From positions 1 through 53,827 of the forward strand of contig JADLFL010000053.1 in the NCBI GenBank assembly GCA_020845575.1: DNA of 53,827 nucleotides. Reading direction: 5' to 3'. The DNA is from Acidobacteriota bacterium. Its GTDB lineage: Bacteria; Acidobacteriota; Vicinamibacteria; Vicinamibacterales; Vicinamibacteraceae. This document shows, one piece after another, positions 9,499 to 24,988 of the stretch. Below the pieces are notes generated by a model. It was not told the DNA's origin. It searched no databases and saw only the letters and a program-made list of their open reading frames with translations. How positions within the stretch are numbered: position 1 is the first letter of the stretch; each line of letters starts with the position of its first letter. A program made the position numbers and the translations under genes.

Positions 9499-10310
9499 GC
9501 CGTCAGGGCCGCGTGGATGCGCGTGAGGCGGCGCAGCAACGCCGGCAGCAGGTCGAGCCGCAGGGCGTTCTCGGCGTCGGACTTCGCGCGCGCGGGTTCC
9601 TCGTGGACTTCCATGAACACGCCGTCGACGCCCGCCGCCACACCGGCGCTCGCCATGGTCTCGATGTAGGCCGCCTGGCCGATCGTACGTCCATCGCCGG
9701 CGCCGGGTAGTTGCAGGCTGTGCGTGACGTCGTAGATGACGGGCGCGCCCAGCGCCCGCAGTTGTGGGAACGTGCGCATGTCGACCACGAGGTTGTGATA
9801 CCCGAACGACGTGCCTCGCTCGGTGAGCAGCACGCGCGCGTTGCCGGACGCGCGTACTTTCTCCAACGGAAACCGCATGTCGGCCGGCGCCAGGAACTGG
9901 CCCTTCTTGATGTTGACCACCGCGCCCGTACTGGCCGCGGCCACGAGCAAGTCGGTCTGCCTGCAGAGGAACGCCGGGATCTGCAGGGCGTCGACGACAG
10001 CAGCCGCCTCGCGCGCCTGACTCGCGTCGTGGATGTCGGTGAGCACGGGGACGCCGATCTCCGCCTTCACGCGAGCCAGCGTGCGAAGCCCTGCGTCGAG
10101 GCCAGGGCCGCGGAACGATGACAACGACGTGCGGTTGGCCTTGTCGAACGACGCCTTGAAAACGTACGGCACGCCGGCCTCACGGGCGATGGCCGCAAGG
10201 GCATGCCCGAGATCGATGGCGTGCGACTCGCTCTCGATGACGCAGGGGCCCGCGATCAACGCGAGTTGACCGGCACCGAACGTCGCGGATCCGACGGAAA
10301 CCGGTTGCAC
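9495..10310 (-). CDS. kdsA: 3-deoxy-8-phosphooctulonate synthase
   Basis: 271 residues. It condenses phosphoenolpyruvate with arabinose-5-phosphate to give Kdo-8-phosphate. Seen are LIAGPCVIES, FKASFDKANRTS, VPVLTDIHD, NIKKGQFLAP, LLTERGTSFGYHNLVVDMR, DVTHSLQLPG and GVFMEVHEEP, all KdsA hallmarks. The start is GTG 10310; the gap to pyrG is 10 nt. The cysteine in AGPCVIES is usual in KdsA of both metal classes, so metal dependence is left open. Confidence 0.95.
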   Translation of the reverse strand: MQPVSVGSATFGAGQLALIAGPCVIESESHAIDLGHALAAIAREAGVPYVFKASFDKANRTSLSSFRGPGLDAGLRTLARVKAEIGVPVLTDIHDASQAREAAAVVDALQIPAFLCRQTDLLVAAASTGAVVNIKKGQFLAPADMRFPLEKVRASGNARVLLTERGTSFGYHNLVVDMRTFPQLRALGAPVIYDVTHSLQLPGAGDGRTIGQAAYIETMASAGVAAGVDGVFMEVHEEPARAKSDAENALRLDLLPALLRRLTRIHAALTA

Positions 10311-10320
10311 GGGATCGCCT

Positions 10321-12778
<2,458 letters not shown>

Positions 12779-12783
12779 GCGCA

Positions 12784-12789
12784 ATTCTA
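12784..12789 (-). promoter_or_regulatory. Putative -10 box of the Kdo operon
   Basis: TAGAAT on the minus strand ends 5 nt before GTG 12778. No Shine-Dalgarno sequence precedes either candidate start, so a leaderless message is the simplest reading. The -35 region is poor. Confidence 0.4.
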
Positions 12790-12834
12790 GCACGCGCATC
12801 GCGAGGATGGAGGAGGTGGAGGACGGGAAGCCGC

Positions 12835-12840
12835 TATATC
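12835..12840 (+). promoter_or_regulatory. Putative -10 box of the PilP/GspC-like gene
   Basis: TATATC ends 8 nt before GTG 12849. The AGGAGGTGGAGG stretch at 12811-12822 is too far from that GTG and has no start codon at proper distance, which supports a leaderless start. Confidence 0.35.
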
Positions 12841-12848
12841 ATCCGTCC

Positions 12849-13373
12849 GTGTCGAAAGAGGCGGTCGCCGTCTGGCTGCTGGGGGTGATGGTGGCGGCGT
12901 GGGGATGGGTGCTGTGGCCCGCGGCTCCGCTCGCGCCGGCCACGTCGCCGCTCGTACCCGTGCGGGCGATTGCCGACGAGGACGTGCCGCGCGTCCGATT
13001 CGGCCGCCTGACGGCGGATCGTCTGGTGCGATCGGTGCCGGTGGCCACGCGCAACCCCTTCCTGCCGGGTACGCGGGTGCGCGAGGCGAACAGTGCGTCA
13101 GGACGTACGGAACGCGTGCCGTCACCGCCTGCCGACGTGCCCCTTCAGCCACAGCCCGCCGGGCCGCGCGTGAGACTGATCGGCATGGCGGAAACGCGCG
13201 AGGTCGGTGGCACGGGACTCGTCGCGATTCTCGCCACGCCCAACGGCGTGTTGCACGCGCGGCAGGGCGACACCGTGGATGGCGTCTACCGGCTGGGGCG
13301 CATCGCCGAGGACAGCGTCGAACTCGTCATGATGCCTGATGGCCGCGTGGTGCGGCTGCCGTGGCGACCCTGA
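12849..13373 (+). CDS. Single-pass membrane protein resembling PilP/GspC
   Basis: 174 residues. It has an N-terminal membrane helix (VAVWLLGVMVAAWGWVLW, about residues 6-23), a Pro/Ala linker, and a C-terminal domain with RVRLIGMAETR, AILATPNGVLHARQGDTVDG and SVELVMMPDGRVVRLPW. The pattern of 'GxA...vLa...G..v..Gd.vdG.y.v..I....V.L' is that of the small beta domain of GspC/PilP-type proteins, which link inner and outer membrane parts of type II secretion or type IV pili. No other pilus or secretion gene is nearby, so the role is uncertain. An ATG at 12807 in frame would add 14 residues. Confidence 0.6.
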   Translation: MSKEAVAVWLLGVMVAAWGWVLWPAAPLAPATSPLVPVRAIADEDVPRVRFGRLTADRLVRSVPVATRNPFLPGTRVREANSASGRTERVPSPPADVPLQPQPAGPRVRLIGMAETREVGGTGLVAILATPNGVLHARQGDTVDGVYRLGRIAEDSVELVMMPDGRVVRLPWRP

Positions 13374-13407
13374 TCGTCGGCCTGCCGAAACGTCTGGCGG
13401 AGGCGGG

Positions 13408-13413
13408 TATAAT
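13408..13413 (+). promoter_or_regulatory. Consensus -10 box before icd
   Basis: Perfect TATAAT 34 nt after the previous stop. A CTGCCG at 13382 is the only -35-like element and the 20-nt spacing is poor. Transcription would start near 13420 and leave an unusually long leader of about 175 nt before icd. Confidence 0.5.
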
Positions 13414-13419
13414 CGTCGC

Positions 13420-13595
13420 GCTCGACGCGCCGCGGCGCGGGCACGCACCACGTTGGTGCAAGACGCTCGCAGCTTCGATGTCGTCGCAGGTTACACCCTC
13501 TCAGGGCAGGTTTTTGAACAGGGTTTTCCACAGCTTCTGTGAATATCGTGCGACGAGCCACAGGGGCGTGACCTAATTCACGGGACACCACCTCC
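13420..13595 (+). other. Structured untranslated leader of icd
   Basis: No convincing gene lies here. The predicted transcript contains a perfect 14-bp palindrome CGCGCCGCGGCGCG (13426-13439), a 6-bp hairpin GCACCA-cgt-TGGTGC (13445-13459) and a CACAG-ctt-CTGTG hairpin (13529-13541) behind a T-rich run. This is a long leader for this genome, where several neighbours appear leaderless. No known riboswitch consensus was recognised. Confidence 0.4.
13524..13541 (+). promoter_or_regulatory. DnaA-box-like motif with inverted repeat in the icd leader
   Basis: TTTTCCACA (13524-13532) fits the relaxed DnaA box TTWTNCACA and runs into the inverted repeat CACAG-ctt-CTGTG. It stands alone, so an origin is not proposed; it may be an operator or an RNA hairpin. 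Confidence 0.3.
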
Positions 13596-14843
<1,248 letters not shown>

Positions 14844-14876
14844 GGGCCAGTCGGCCGTTCAGGAACAGGGAGAATC

Positions 14877-15803
14877 ATGAACCGTAAAGTCACAGTGGTC
14901 GGTGGCGCCGGCAACGTCGGCGCGACAGTCGCGCGTTCGATCGCGAATCGCGAACTGGCCGACGTGGTCATCATCGACATCGCCGACTCGAAGGCGCAGG
15001 GCATCGCACTCGACATCCTGCAGGCGTGTCCGGTCGAAGGCAGCGATACGCGTCTTGTCGGCGGCAGCGACTACGCGCTCTCGGCCGGCTCGGACGTGGT
15101 GGTGATCACGTCTGGCGTGCCCCGCAAGCCGGGCATGAGCCGCGACGACCTGCTCGCGGTCAACTACAAGATCATGCAGGACGTCACGGCCAACGTGATG
15201 AAGTACTCGCCAGACGCGATCATCATCGTCGTGGCCAACCCGCTCGACGCGATGGCGCAGGCGGTCCACAAGCTGAGCGGCCTCCCGCGCGAGCGTGTGA
15301 TCGGCATGGCTGGCGTGCTCGACTCGGCGCGCATGCGCGCGTTCATCGCCACCGAGCTCAACGTCTCGGTGGAGAACGTGCACGCGTTCGTCCTCGGCGG
15401 CCACGGCGACACGATGGTGCCGCTCCCGCGCTACTCGACGGTGGCCGGCATCCCGATCACCGAGTTGCTTCCCGCAGAGCGCATCGCGGCGATCTGCGAG
15501 CGCACGGCCAATGGCGGCGCGGAGATCACCAAGCTGGTGGGCACGAGCGCGTGGTACGCGCCAGGGCAGTCGTCGGCGCGCATGGTGGAGGCGATCCTCA
15601 AGGACAAGAAGCTGATCGAGCCGTGCTCGGTGTACCTGCAGGGCGAGTACGGCGTGTCGGGACAGGTCCTCGGCGTGCCGGTCAAGCTCGGCGCCAGGGG
15701 TGTGGAGCAGGTGATCGAGATCACGCTGACGCCCGACGAGAAGGCCGCCCTCGACAAGTCGGCCGCCGCCGTGAAGGAACTGACGACGGTCATCGGCGTG
15801 TAG
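14877..15803 (+). CDS. mdh: Malate dehydrogenase (lactate-dehydrogenase-like type)
   Basis: 308 residues. It interconverts malate and oxaloacetate with NAD. The Rossmann motif [13 protein letters not shown], the Asp in IIDIADSK (NAD preference), the mobile loop [13 protein letters not shown] with the substrate arginines, VANPLDAM, and the catalytic [11 protein letters not shown] are present. The Arg-rich loop distinguishes MDH from LDH. GGGAG precedes the ATG. A strong terminator hairpin follows at 15838. Confidence 0.95.
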   Translation: MNRKVTVVGGAGNVGATVARSIANRELADVVIIDIADSKAQGIALDILQACPVEGSDTRLVGGSDYALSAGSDVVVITSGVPRKPGMSRDDLLAVNYKIMQDVTANVMKYSPDAIIIVVANPLDAMAQAVHKLSGLPRERVIGMAGVLDSARMRAFIATELNVSVENVHAFVLGGHGDTMVPLPRYSTVAGIPITELLPAERIAAICERTANGGAEITKLVGTSAWYAPGQSSARMVEAILKDKKLIEPCSVYLQGEYGVSGQVLGVPVKLGARGVEQVIEITLTPDEKAALDKSAAAVKELTTVIGV

Positions 15804-15837
15804 ACGGCCAACCGGCCTTCAGGGCCCATACGACAAG

Positions 15838-15873
15838 GAGGCGGTCAGGGCCTGTGCCCGGATCGCCTCTTTC
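15838..15873 (+). terminator. Rho-independent terminator after mdh
   Basis: Stem GAGGCG (15838-15843) pairs with CGCCTC (15864-15869), with an inner GGGC-ctgt-GCCC stem, followed by TTTCGTTT. It lies between convergent mdh and sdhB; on the minus strand it has no T-run, so it mainly ends the icd-mdh message. Confidence 0.6.
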
Positions 15874-15890
15874 GTTTCGTTCTGGTCGCG

Positions 15891-16646
15891 TCAGCGTGCT
15901 GCGAACTGGGCCTTGAGGTAGTCCCTGTTCATCCGCGCGATGTTGCTGATGCGGATTTCCTTCGGGCACACGGCTTCGCACTCGCCTTCGTTCGAGCACG
16001 ACCCGAATCCCTCGATGTCCATCTGTTCCACCATGCGCAGCGTGCGGCGATCCTGTTCGACCTTGCCCTGCGGCAGCAGGTTGAGGTGCGAGATCTTGGC
16101 GGACGTGAAGAGGGCCGCCGACGCGTTCTTGCACGCGGCGACGCACGCGCCGCACTGGACGCAGGCCGCGGCGTCGAAGGCCGCATCGGCGATGGGCTTG
16201 CCGATCGGGATGGCGTTGCCGTCGGGCGCCGCTCCCACGTTCATCGACACGTAGCCGCCGGCGCTGACGATCCGATCGAGCGCGCTCCGATCGACGATCA
16301 GGTCCTTGACGATGGGGAAGGCACGCGCGCGCCAGGGTTCGATGACGATGGTGTCGCCGTTCCTGAAGCGGCGCATGTGGAGCTGGCACACGGTCGTGCC
16401 AGGGTCCGGACCGTGCGCGACGCCGTTGACCATGCATCCGCACGTGCCGCAGATGCCCTCGCGGCAGTCCGAGTCGAAGGCGATCGGCTCCTCGCCGCTG
16501 CGGATCAACCCCTCGTTGACCACGTCGAGCATCTCGAGGAAAGACATGTCGGGGGAGATGTCGTCAGCCTTGTACTCGACGAGCCGTCCCTGTGCGTTGG
16601 GACCCGCCTGCCGCCACACCCGCAAGGTCAAGTTCAATCCGGCCAT
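15891..16646 (-). CDS. sdhB: Succinate dehydrogenase/fumarate reductase iron-sulfur subunit
   Basis: 251 residues. It passes electrons from SdhA to quinone through three Fe-S centres. The [2Fe-2S] ligands are [11 protein letters not shown] plus a later Cys in TTVCQLH; the [4Fe-4S] cluster is [11 protein letters not shown]; the [3Fe-4S] cluster is [16 protein letters not shown] 16646 gives [13 protein letters not shown]. It is the last gene of sdhCAB but is separated from sdhA by 155 nt full of repeats. Confidence 0.94.
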   Translation of the reverse strand: MAGLNLTLRVWRQAGPNAQGRLVEYKADDISPDMSFLEMLDVVNEGLIRSGEEPIAFDSDCREGICGTCGCMVNGVAHGPDPGTTVCQLHMRRFRNGDTIVIEPWRARAFPIVKDLIVDRSALDRIVSAGGYVSMNVGAAPDGNAIPIGKPIADAAFDAAACVQCGACVAACKNASAALFTSAKISHLNLLPQGKVEQDRRTLRMVEQMDIEGFGSCSNEGECEAVCPKEIRISNIARMNRDYLKAQFAAR

Positions 16647-16668
16647 GTGTGCTCTCGATTACCCCTGT

Positions 16669-16689
16669 CCGCCGGATGGAAGCCGGCGG
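16669..16689. repeat. CCGCCGG hairpin in the sdhA-sdhB spacer
   Basis: A perfect 7-bp inverted repeat CCGCCGG / CCGGCGG around a 7-nt loop, upstream of the sdhB start on the minus strand. Confidence 0.65.
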
Positions 16690-16700
16690 CTACACGTTTC

Positions 16701-16726
16701 GGCCGGGCCCGGAGGGCCGGCCCTAC
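16701..16726. repeat. Dispersed palindrome, copy 4
   Basis: GGCCGGGCCCGGAGGGCCGGCCCTAC: a member of the GGGCCGGGC family with a rearranged centre, inside the sdhA-sdhB spacer. Confidence 0.65.
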
Positions 16727-16777
16727 CATCAGCAATCCCGGTCGCACCAGCCGTCCGGTTGCCCGATGCTCCGTTCC

Positions 16778-16798
16778 GGTGCCCGGTGCCCGGTGCCC
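16778..16798. repeat. Three tandem GGTGCCC heptamers
   Basis: GGTGCCC three times head to tail, ending just before the sdhA stop (TAG 16802-16804 on the minus strand, read in GGCCTAC). A single related CCGGTTGCC unit lies 20 nt to the left. Heptamers of the same kind occur at 27481, 29013, 29105 and 40681. Confidence 0.7.
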
Positions 16799-16801
16799 GG
16801 C

Positions 16802-18714
<1,913 letters not shown>

Positions 18715-18715
<1 letters not shown>

Positions 18716-19395
18716 CACTGCGCCACCTGGTGAGCGAGGTACATGTAGATCGGCAGCATCGCGAAGCCGCCGGCGAGGATGGCGGCCAGCACGCGGCCGC
18801 CAAGGACCAGGCCGCGGCCGATCCGCTGGTTGGAGAGCCCGAGCGACTGCACGGCGCTCGAGAGGCCGTGACTGAGGTGCAGCCCGATGAGGCCCATCGT
18901 GAGCACGTAGGCCACCACGTAGACCGGATTGCTGAAGATCTCGGCCACCAGGCGGAACAGGTCGCGCCCACCCGTGGCCGCATCCACGTACCACGCGCCG
19001 AACTTGAACATCTTCACGTGCGAGATCACGAACACGAGGATGACCAGACCGGTGATGGCCATCGACGTCGAGGCCCACGACTTGCGACTGGTGTGGCCGG
19101 CCCACCGCTTCTCCCGATAGGCCGCCGGTCGTGCCGCCGCGTTGCGCCGGTAGTTCAGCATCGTCTTGACGACGTGCACGAGGAAGATCGCGACCAATCC
19201 CGCCTCGGCCACCCACAGAAGCGGTCCGAACGACGCCATCTTCTCCGTGTAGGCGTTGAAGGCCGTTGGGCCGCCGAGGAGCGTGAGGTTGCCGGCCAGG
19301 TGCGAGAGGAGGAAGCCGAAGAGCAGGAGTCCCGTGAGGCCGATCAGGATCTTGGACCCGACCGAGGACGAGAAGAATGACGGACGACTGGGCAT
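18715..19395 (-). CDS. sdhC: Succinate dehydrogenase cytochrome b subunit (b558 family)
   Basis: 226 residues with five hydrophobic helices: [16 protein letters not shown] near residue 20, then [49 protein letters not shown] and [14 protein letters not shown]. Four helix histidines (SHLAGN, HVVKT, SHVKMF, HLSHGL) could bind two hemes and the quinone site, as in diheme type B enzymes that use a single large anchor. No sdhD is needed, and none is present. ATG 19395 has GGAG 7-8 nt upstream; a longer frame exists but reads through the spacer. Confidence 0.92.
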
Positions 19396-19699
19396 GTCAG
19401 ACTCCGCAGGCCGGGGTGCCTTGGGCGGCGCGCGGCTGCGTCGAGAGGGAGACAGGGCTGTCGGAAGGCATCGGTCGCTGGCCGGGGGCCTCGTCCACGG
19501 ACAACTCCGTGGTACCTGGCGGCCGCCCGAATCGTCGGCATGGTATCCCGCCGATACTCCCGTGGGCAACGCCGGACATGCGTCGCGAGGCTTGACCATG
19601 CCCGTCGGCCAGCTAATGATAGGGGCGCTGCGGCGGTCGGTGCGATCCGCGCCACGGCTCAGACGTTCGGCGCAGGCCCACCACGTTCAAGGAACTCCG
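19396..19699. other. Divergent sdhC/sucC spacer
   Basis: A 304-nt region with no convincing gene. It must hold the start signals of both sdhCAB (minus) and sucCD (plus). Only the plus-strand promoter at 19592-19620 could be recognised; nothing clear was found for sdhC. Confidence 0.5.
19592..19620 (+). promoter_or_regulatory. Putative sigma-70 promoter of sucCD
   Basis: TTGACC (19592-19597, 5 of 6) and AATGAT (19615-19620, 4 of 6) are separated by 17 nt. The start would be near 19627, leaving a leader of about 73 nt that ends in AAGGA before GTG 19700. This is the best -35 match seen in the window. Confidence 0.5.
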
Positions 19700-20860
19700 G
19701 TGAAGATTCACGAGTATCAGGCAAAGGCCATCCTGGCCCGGCACGGCGTGCCGGTGCCGCGCGGGGAAGTCGCGTTCTCGGCCGAAGAGGCCGGCGCCAT
19801 CGCCCGGCGCCTCGGCGGCGGTGTGACGGTCGTCAAGGCGCAGATTCATGCCGGCGGACGCGGCAAGGGCGGCGGCGTCAAGGTCGTCAAGGATGCGGCG
19901 GCCGCCGAAGAAGCGGCGACGCGCATGATTGGCATGACGCTGGTCACGCACCAGACGGGACCCGAAGGCCGGACCGTCGAGCGTCTCCTCGTCGAAGAAG
20001 GCGTGAAGATCGCCAAGGAACTGTACCTCGGTCTGCTCGTGGATCGCGCGGCGGGATGTCCCGTGCTGATGGCGAGCAGCGAAGGCGGCATGGACATCGA
20101 GGAGGTCGCGGAGAAGAACCCCGATGCGATCAAGAAGGTGGCCATCAGCCCCATCACCGGCCTCACGGCGTTCCAGGCACGACAACTCGCGTTCGGCATC
20201 GGCCTCGCGCCCGAGCACGTCAACAAGGCCGTGAAAGTGATGCAGCAGGTGTACGACACGTTTGTCGCGACCGATGCATCGCTCATCGAGATCAACCCGC
20301 TCATCGTCACCGAGGGCGGCGACGTCATCGCGCTCGACGCGAAGGTCACCTTCGACGACAACGCGCTGTATCGTCATCCCGAGTTCCGCGACCTGCGCGA
20401 CCTGGCCGAGGAAGATCCGCTCGAGATCGAGGCCAGCAAGTTCTCGCTGAACTACATCCGCCTCGACGGCACGATCGGCTGCATGGTCAACGGCGCCGGT
20501 CTTGCGATGGCTACCATGGACATCATCAAGCTGGCGGGCGGGCAGCCGGCCAACTTCCTCGACGTGGGTGGCGGCGCCAACGCGGAGCAGATCAAGAACG
20601 CCTTCCGCATCCTGATGTCGGACGCCAACGTGAAGGCCGTGCTCATCAACATCTTCGGCGGGATCCTGCGGTGCGACGTGCTGGCCGCCGGCGTCATCGC
20701 CGCCGTCACGGAACTCGGCGTCCCCGTGCCGATCGTCATCCGGATGGAAGGCACCAACGTGGAGCAGGGCAAGGCCATGCTGCGCGAGAGCGGACTCAAC
20801 TTCTCGACGGCCGACACGATGGGCGAGGCGGCCGACACCGTCGTCGCCCTCTCGCGCTAA
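19700..20860 (+). CDS. sucC: Succinyl-CoA synthetase, ADP-forming, beta subunit
   Basis: 386 residues, the standard SucC length. Together with SucD it converts succinyl-CoA to succinate while making ATP or GTP. It begins [22 protein letters not shown], followed by the ATP-grasp [55 protein letters not shown] and [13 protein letters not shown] 19700 with AAGGA a few bases upstream is chosen; the open frame extending further upstream has no family match. sucD follows 18 nt later. Confidence 0.96.
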   Translation: MKIHEYQAKAILARHGVPVPRGEVAFSAEEAGAIARRLGGGVTVVKAQIHAGGRGKGGGVKVVKDAAAAEEAATRMIGMTLVTHQTGPEGRTVERLLVEEGVKIAKELYLGLLVDRAAGCPVLMASSEGGMDIEEVAEKNPDAIKKVAISPITGLTAFQARQLAFGIGLAPEHVNKAVKVMQQVYDTFVATDASLIEINPLIVTEGGDVIALDAKVTFDDNALYRHPEFRDLRDLAEEDPLEIEASKFSLNYIRLDGTIGCMVNGAGLAMATMDIIKLAGGQPANFLDVGGGANAEQIKNAFRILMSDANVKAVLINIFGGILRCDVLAAGVIAAVTELGVPVPIVIRMEGTNVEQGKAMLRESGLNFSTADTMGEAADTVVALSR

Positions 20861-20878
20861 AGGAACCCGGACACTGCC

Positions 20879-21745
<867 letters not shown>

Positions 21746-21783
21746 TACTGGCGGGCCGGAATGCCGCCATGCCGGCGTCGGCC

Positions 21784-21808
21784 AGGGGCACCCGCAAGGG
21801 GTGCCCCT
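21784..21808 (+). terminator. Hairpin after sucD
   Basis: A perfect 10-bp stem AGGGGCACCC / GGGTGCCCCT with loop gcaag. It is not followed by a T-run, so it may be a 3' stabiliser or a weak terminator. Confidence 0.45.
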
Positions 21809-21975
21809 GCATCCGCCACCTGATCGTCTGTCGGAGGGGCGGCCCTTGCCTGCCCTCCGTAGCTGCGTAGCAGCGCAGAGGGTGGCCGCCGGTCACACAA
21901 CGCAGCGCGTTCGGCTGATGGCCTGGCACTACCTGTCGTGGGGGAGCCGGGCCGTCGTGTGTCGAACGCGCGTGC

Positions 21976-21981
21976 TATGAT
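21976..21981 (+). promoter_or_regulatory. Putative -10 box of korAB
   Basis: TATGAT (5 of 6) lies 67 nt before korA ATG 22049. No convincing -35 was seen. Confidence 0.3.
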
Positions 21982-22048
21982 TGCCCGGTTGGGCAGGCAC
22001 CGCGCACGGCGTGTGGCGGCTGTCCTCCCCATTTCGAGGCAGATCGCC

Positions 22049-23941
22049 ATGACTTCCTCCGACCTGCCGGACGTCCCGGCAGGTGTCCAGATGCCCGCGC
22101 GGGTCAACGATTTCAGCATCCAGGTCGCCACGGTCAACGGATCAGGTAGCCAGACCGCCAACATGGTGCTGCTCCGCTCCATCTTCCAGATGGGCGTGCC
22201 GGTGTCCGGCAAGAATCTCTTCCCCTCCAACATCGCCGGCCTGCCGACCTGGTACACCATCAGGGCGAACGCGCACGGGTACATCGCGCGCAAGAAGGAG
22301 ATCGATTTCCTCGTCGCGATGAACCCCGAAACGGCACGCGAGGACGTGCTGTCGCTCGAGCCCGGCTGCGCGGTGGTGTACGACGAGGCGCTGAAGCTCG
22401 ACCAGGTGCGCAACGACCTGACGTTCTTCCCGGTGCCGTTCGACAAGATCGTCGCCGACGTGTGTCCCGACGCGCGCCTGCGCCGTCTCGTGCGCAACAT
22501 GATCTACGACGGCGTGCTGGCGCGCCTGTTGTCGATCGATCTCGCCGAGATGGACGCCGCGCTCACGCGGATGCTGAAGAAGAAGGCGCGGGCGCTGACG
22601 CTCAATCAGGCGGCGCTCCAGGCCGGCTTCGCATACGCCGAGGCGCACTTCGCGGAACGCCCCGTGCCCCTGCGTGTGGAGCGCATGGCCGCGACCAAGG
22701 GGTTGATCCTGATGGACGGCAACCAGGCGGCCGCCCTCGGCTGCCTGATGGCCGGCGTGACGGTGGTGTCGTGGTATCCGATCACGCCGTCCTCGTCGTT
22801 GTGCGAGACGCTCATCGACTACCTGCGCAAGTACCGCATGGACCCCGAGACGGGGCAGGCCACGTTCGCCGTGGTGCAGGCCGAAGACGAGATCGCCGCG
22901 CTCGGCATGGTCGTGGGCGCCTCGTGGGCTGGTGCGCGCTCGATGACGTCGACGTCGGGCCCGGGCATTTCGCTGATGGCGGAGTTCACGGGCCTTGCGT
23001 ACTACGCCGAACTGCCGGCGGTGATCTTCGACGTCCAACGTGTCGGGCCGTCGACGGGACTGCCCACCCGCACGGCCCAGGGCGACATCGCGTTTGCCGC
23101 CGGCCTCTCGCACGGCGACACGCGTCACATCCTGCTGCTGCCGGCATCGGTCAGTGAGTGCTATCAGATGGGCATGCAGGCCTTCGATCTCGCCGAGCGC
23201 TTCCAGACGCCCGTCTTCGTGATGAGCGACCTCGATCTCGGCATGAACACCTGGATGTCAGAGCCCTTCCCGTATCCGGACGCCGATGTCGATCGTGGCA
23301 AGGTGCTCACGCCGGAGACGCTGCAGGCCATCGGCGAATGGGGCCGCTACAAGGACGTCGACGGCGACGGCATTCCGTATCGCACGCTCCCGGGGCAGTT
23401 CGGCCCGTCGTTCTTCACGCGCGGGTCGGGTCACAACGCCAAGGCCCAGTACAGCGAGCGGACCGACGACTACACCGACAACGTGGATCGCCTGCTGCGC
23501 AAGTTCGACACCGCGCGCACGGCGGTTCCGGCACCGGAGCTCGACGCCGGCGCCGGCGCGCGCGTCGGCCTCATCGCGTACGGCACGTCGCACTGGGCGG
23601 TGACCGAGAGCCGCGATCAGCTGCGCGACCAGCTGCACCTCGACACGTCGTACCTGCGGCTGCGCGCGTATCCCTTCACCGCGGACCTCGGCGCGTTCAT
23701 CGATGCGCACGACAGGGTCTACGTGATCGAGCAGAATCGCGATGCGCAGATGCTCGGGCTGATGCGCCTCGAGCTCTCGGGCGAGCAGATCGCCAAGCTG
23801 CGGAGCGTACGTCACTACAACGGGCTGCCGATCGACGCCCGCTCCATCACCGACGAGATCCGCGCGCAGGAAGCGCGCGAGGCCCTGCCGCCCGAGACGT
23901 CGCCCGAAGACGCCATCGTCGGGGCAGAGGAGGCCGTCTAG
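22049..23941 (+). CDS. korA: 2-oxoacid (2-oxoglutarate):ferredoxin oxidoreductase, fused gamma-alpha subunit
   Basis: 630 residues. Residues 1 to about 205 are the gamma domain (VATVNGSGSQTANMVL, FPSNIAGLPTWYTIR), fused to the alpha domain (DGNQAAALGCLMAGV, the YPITPSSS motif, QAEDEIAALGMVVGASWAG, TSTSGPGISLM). With KorB it converts 2-oxoglutarate and CoA to succinyl-CoA, reducing ferredoxin. The partner, motif style and location between sucCD and ndk favour 2-oxoglutarate over pyruvate, but substrate is inferred. ATG 22049 has GAGG at good distance. Two nt separate it from korB. Confidence 0.9.
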   Translation: MTSSDLPDVPAGVQMPARVNDFSIQVATVNGSGSQTANMVLLRSIFQMGVPVSGKNLFPSNIAGLPTWYTIRANAHGYIARKKEIDFLVAMNPETAREDVLSLEPGCAVVYDEALKLDQVRNDLTFFPVPFDKIVADVCPDARLRRLVRNMIYDGVLARLLSIDLAEMDAALTRMLKKKARALTLNQAALQAGFAYAEAHFAERPVPLRVERMAATKGLILMDGNQAAALGCLMAGVTVVSWYPITPSSSLCETLIDYLRKYRMDPETGQATFAVVQAEDEIAALGMVVGASWAGARSMTSTSGPGISLMAEFTGLAYYAELPAVIFDVQRVGPSTGLPTRTAQGDIAFAAGLSHGDTRHILLLPASVSECYQMGMQAFDLAERFQTPVFVMSDLDLGMNTWMSEPFPYPDADVDRGKVLTPETLQAIGEWGRYKDVDGDGIPYRTLPGQFGPSFFTRGSGHNAKAQYSERTDDYTDNVDRLLRKFDTARTAVPAPELDAGAGARVGLIAYGTSHWAVTESRDQLRDQLHLDTSYLRLRAYPFTADLGAFIDAHDRVYVIEQNRDAQMLGLMRLELSGEQIAKLRSVRHYNGLPIDARSITDEIRAQEAREALPPETSPEDAIVGAEEAV

Positions 23942-23943
23942 CC

Positions 23944-24987
23944 GTGTCCACGCCAGCCGTTCCGCCGCCGAAGAAGGTCAATCGCATCAACCTCGAACCC
24001 GCCGCCTACCGCGGCGCGAAGACGACGCTGTGCGCCGGGTGCGGGCACAACGCGATCAGCGAACGCATCATCGACGCGTTCTACGAGATGGGCGTCGAGC
24101 CCACGCGCGTGCTCAAGCTCTCGGGTATCGGCTGCTCGAGCAAGAGCCCCGCGTACTTCCTGAGCCCCGCGCACGGCTTCAACTCCGTACACGGCCGCAT
24201 GCCGTCGGTGGCCACGGGCGCGCTCCTGGCCAACAGGACGATGCTGGGGATTGGCGTGAGTGGCGATGGCGACACGGGGGCGATCGGCATCGGCCAGTTC
24301 GTCCACCTGATGCGCCGCAACCTGCCGCTCATCTACGTGGTGGAGGACAACGGCTGCTACGGCCTCACGAAGGGCCAGTTCTCGCCGACGGCCGACCTCG
24401 GGAGCACGCTCAAGAACGGCGTGGTCAACGACCTGCCGCCCATCGACATCTGCGCGCTGGCCATCGAACTCGGCGCCACGTTCGTGGCGCGCTCGTTCTC
24501 CGGCGACAAGAAGCAGTTGCTCGCGATCCTGAAGGCCGCCATCGCTCACAGGGGCACCTGCATGATCGACGTCATCTCGCCGTGCGTCACGTTCAACGAC
24601 CACGAAGGATCGACCAAGAGCTACGCGTACGCGAAGGACCACGACGAACCCGTCCACGAGATCAGCTTCGTGCCGTTCTTCGAGGACATCTCGGTGGACT
24701 ACGAAGAGGGAAGCGCCACACCGGTGCGGATGCACGACGGGTCCACGCTCGTACTGCGCAAGCTCGAAGCCTCGTACGACACCACCGACAAGCTGGAAGC
24801 GATTCGCACGCTGCACGAGACGGTGCGGCGCGGCGAGTTCGCCACCGGCATCATCTACCTCCAACCCGATTCGACGGACTTCGTCTCGATGCTGAACCTC
24901 GTCGACGAGCCGCTGGCCACGCTGCCGCAGGCGCGTACGCGCCCGCCTCGCGCCGTGCTCGACGAGATCATGGAGCGGCACAGATAA
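23944..24987 (+). CDS. korB: 2-oxoacid (2-oxoglutarate):ferredoxin oxidoreductase, beta subunit
   Basis: 347 residues. It binds thiamine diphosphate and an Fe-S cluster. CAGCGH, the IGCSSK segment and a later Cys in [11 protein letters not shown] are the likely [4Fe-4S] ligands; [15 protein letters not shown] is the ThDP/Mg motif, and [14 protein letters not shown] is typical for KorB. GTG 23944 follows the korA TAG by 2 nt. No delta (ferredoxin-like) subunit gene is near, as usual for this two-gene type. ndk starts one base after the stop. Confidence 0.92.
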   Translation: MSTPAVPPPKKVNRINLEPAAYRGAKTTLCAGCGHNAISERIIDAFYEMGVEPTRVLKLSGIGCSSKSPAYFLSPAHGFNSVHGRMPSVATGALLANRTMLGIGVSGDGDTGAIGIGQFVHLMRRNLPLIYVVEDNGCYGLTKGQFSPTADLGSTLKNGVVNDLPPIDICALAIELGATFVARSFSGDKKQLLAILKAAIAHRGTCMIDVISPCVTFNDHEGSTKSYAYAKDHDEPVHEISFVPFFEDISVDYEEGSATPVRMHDGSTLVLRKLEASYDTTDKLEAIRTLHETVRRGEFATGIIYLQPDSTDFVSMLNLVDEPLATLPQARTRPPRAVLDEIMERHR

Positions 24988-24988
24988 C

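Larger units (their letters stand above)
21746..22048. other. sucD-korA spacer
   Basis: 303 nt without a credible gene. It holds a strong hairpin at 21784-21808, a GCTGC-gta-GCAGC hairpin near 21850-21866 inside a CCCTC...GAGGG frame, and a TATGAT box at 21976-21981. The rest is featureless GC-rich sequence. Confidence 0.5.

Noticed and set aside
13511..13545. T-rich and DnaA-box-like sequence as a replication origin
   Set aside because: Only one relaxed box is present, without dnaA/dnaN, an AT-rich unwinding region or further boxes.
18716..19216. An N-terminal extension of SdhA of about 167 residues
   Set aside because: It overlaps sdhC in another frame and lacks flavoprotein features; the TGATG overlap and motif order fix the start at 18715.
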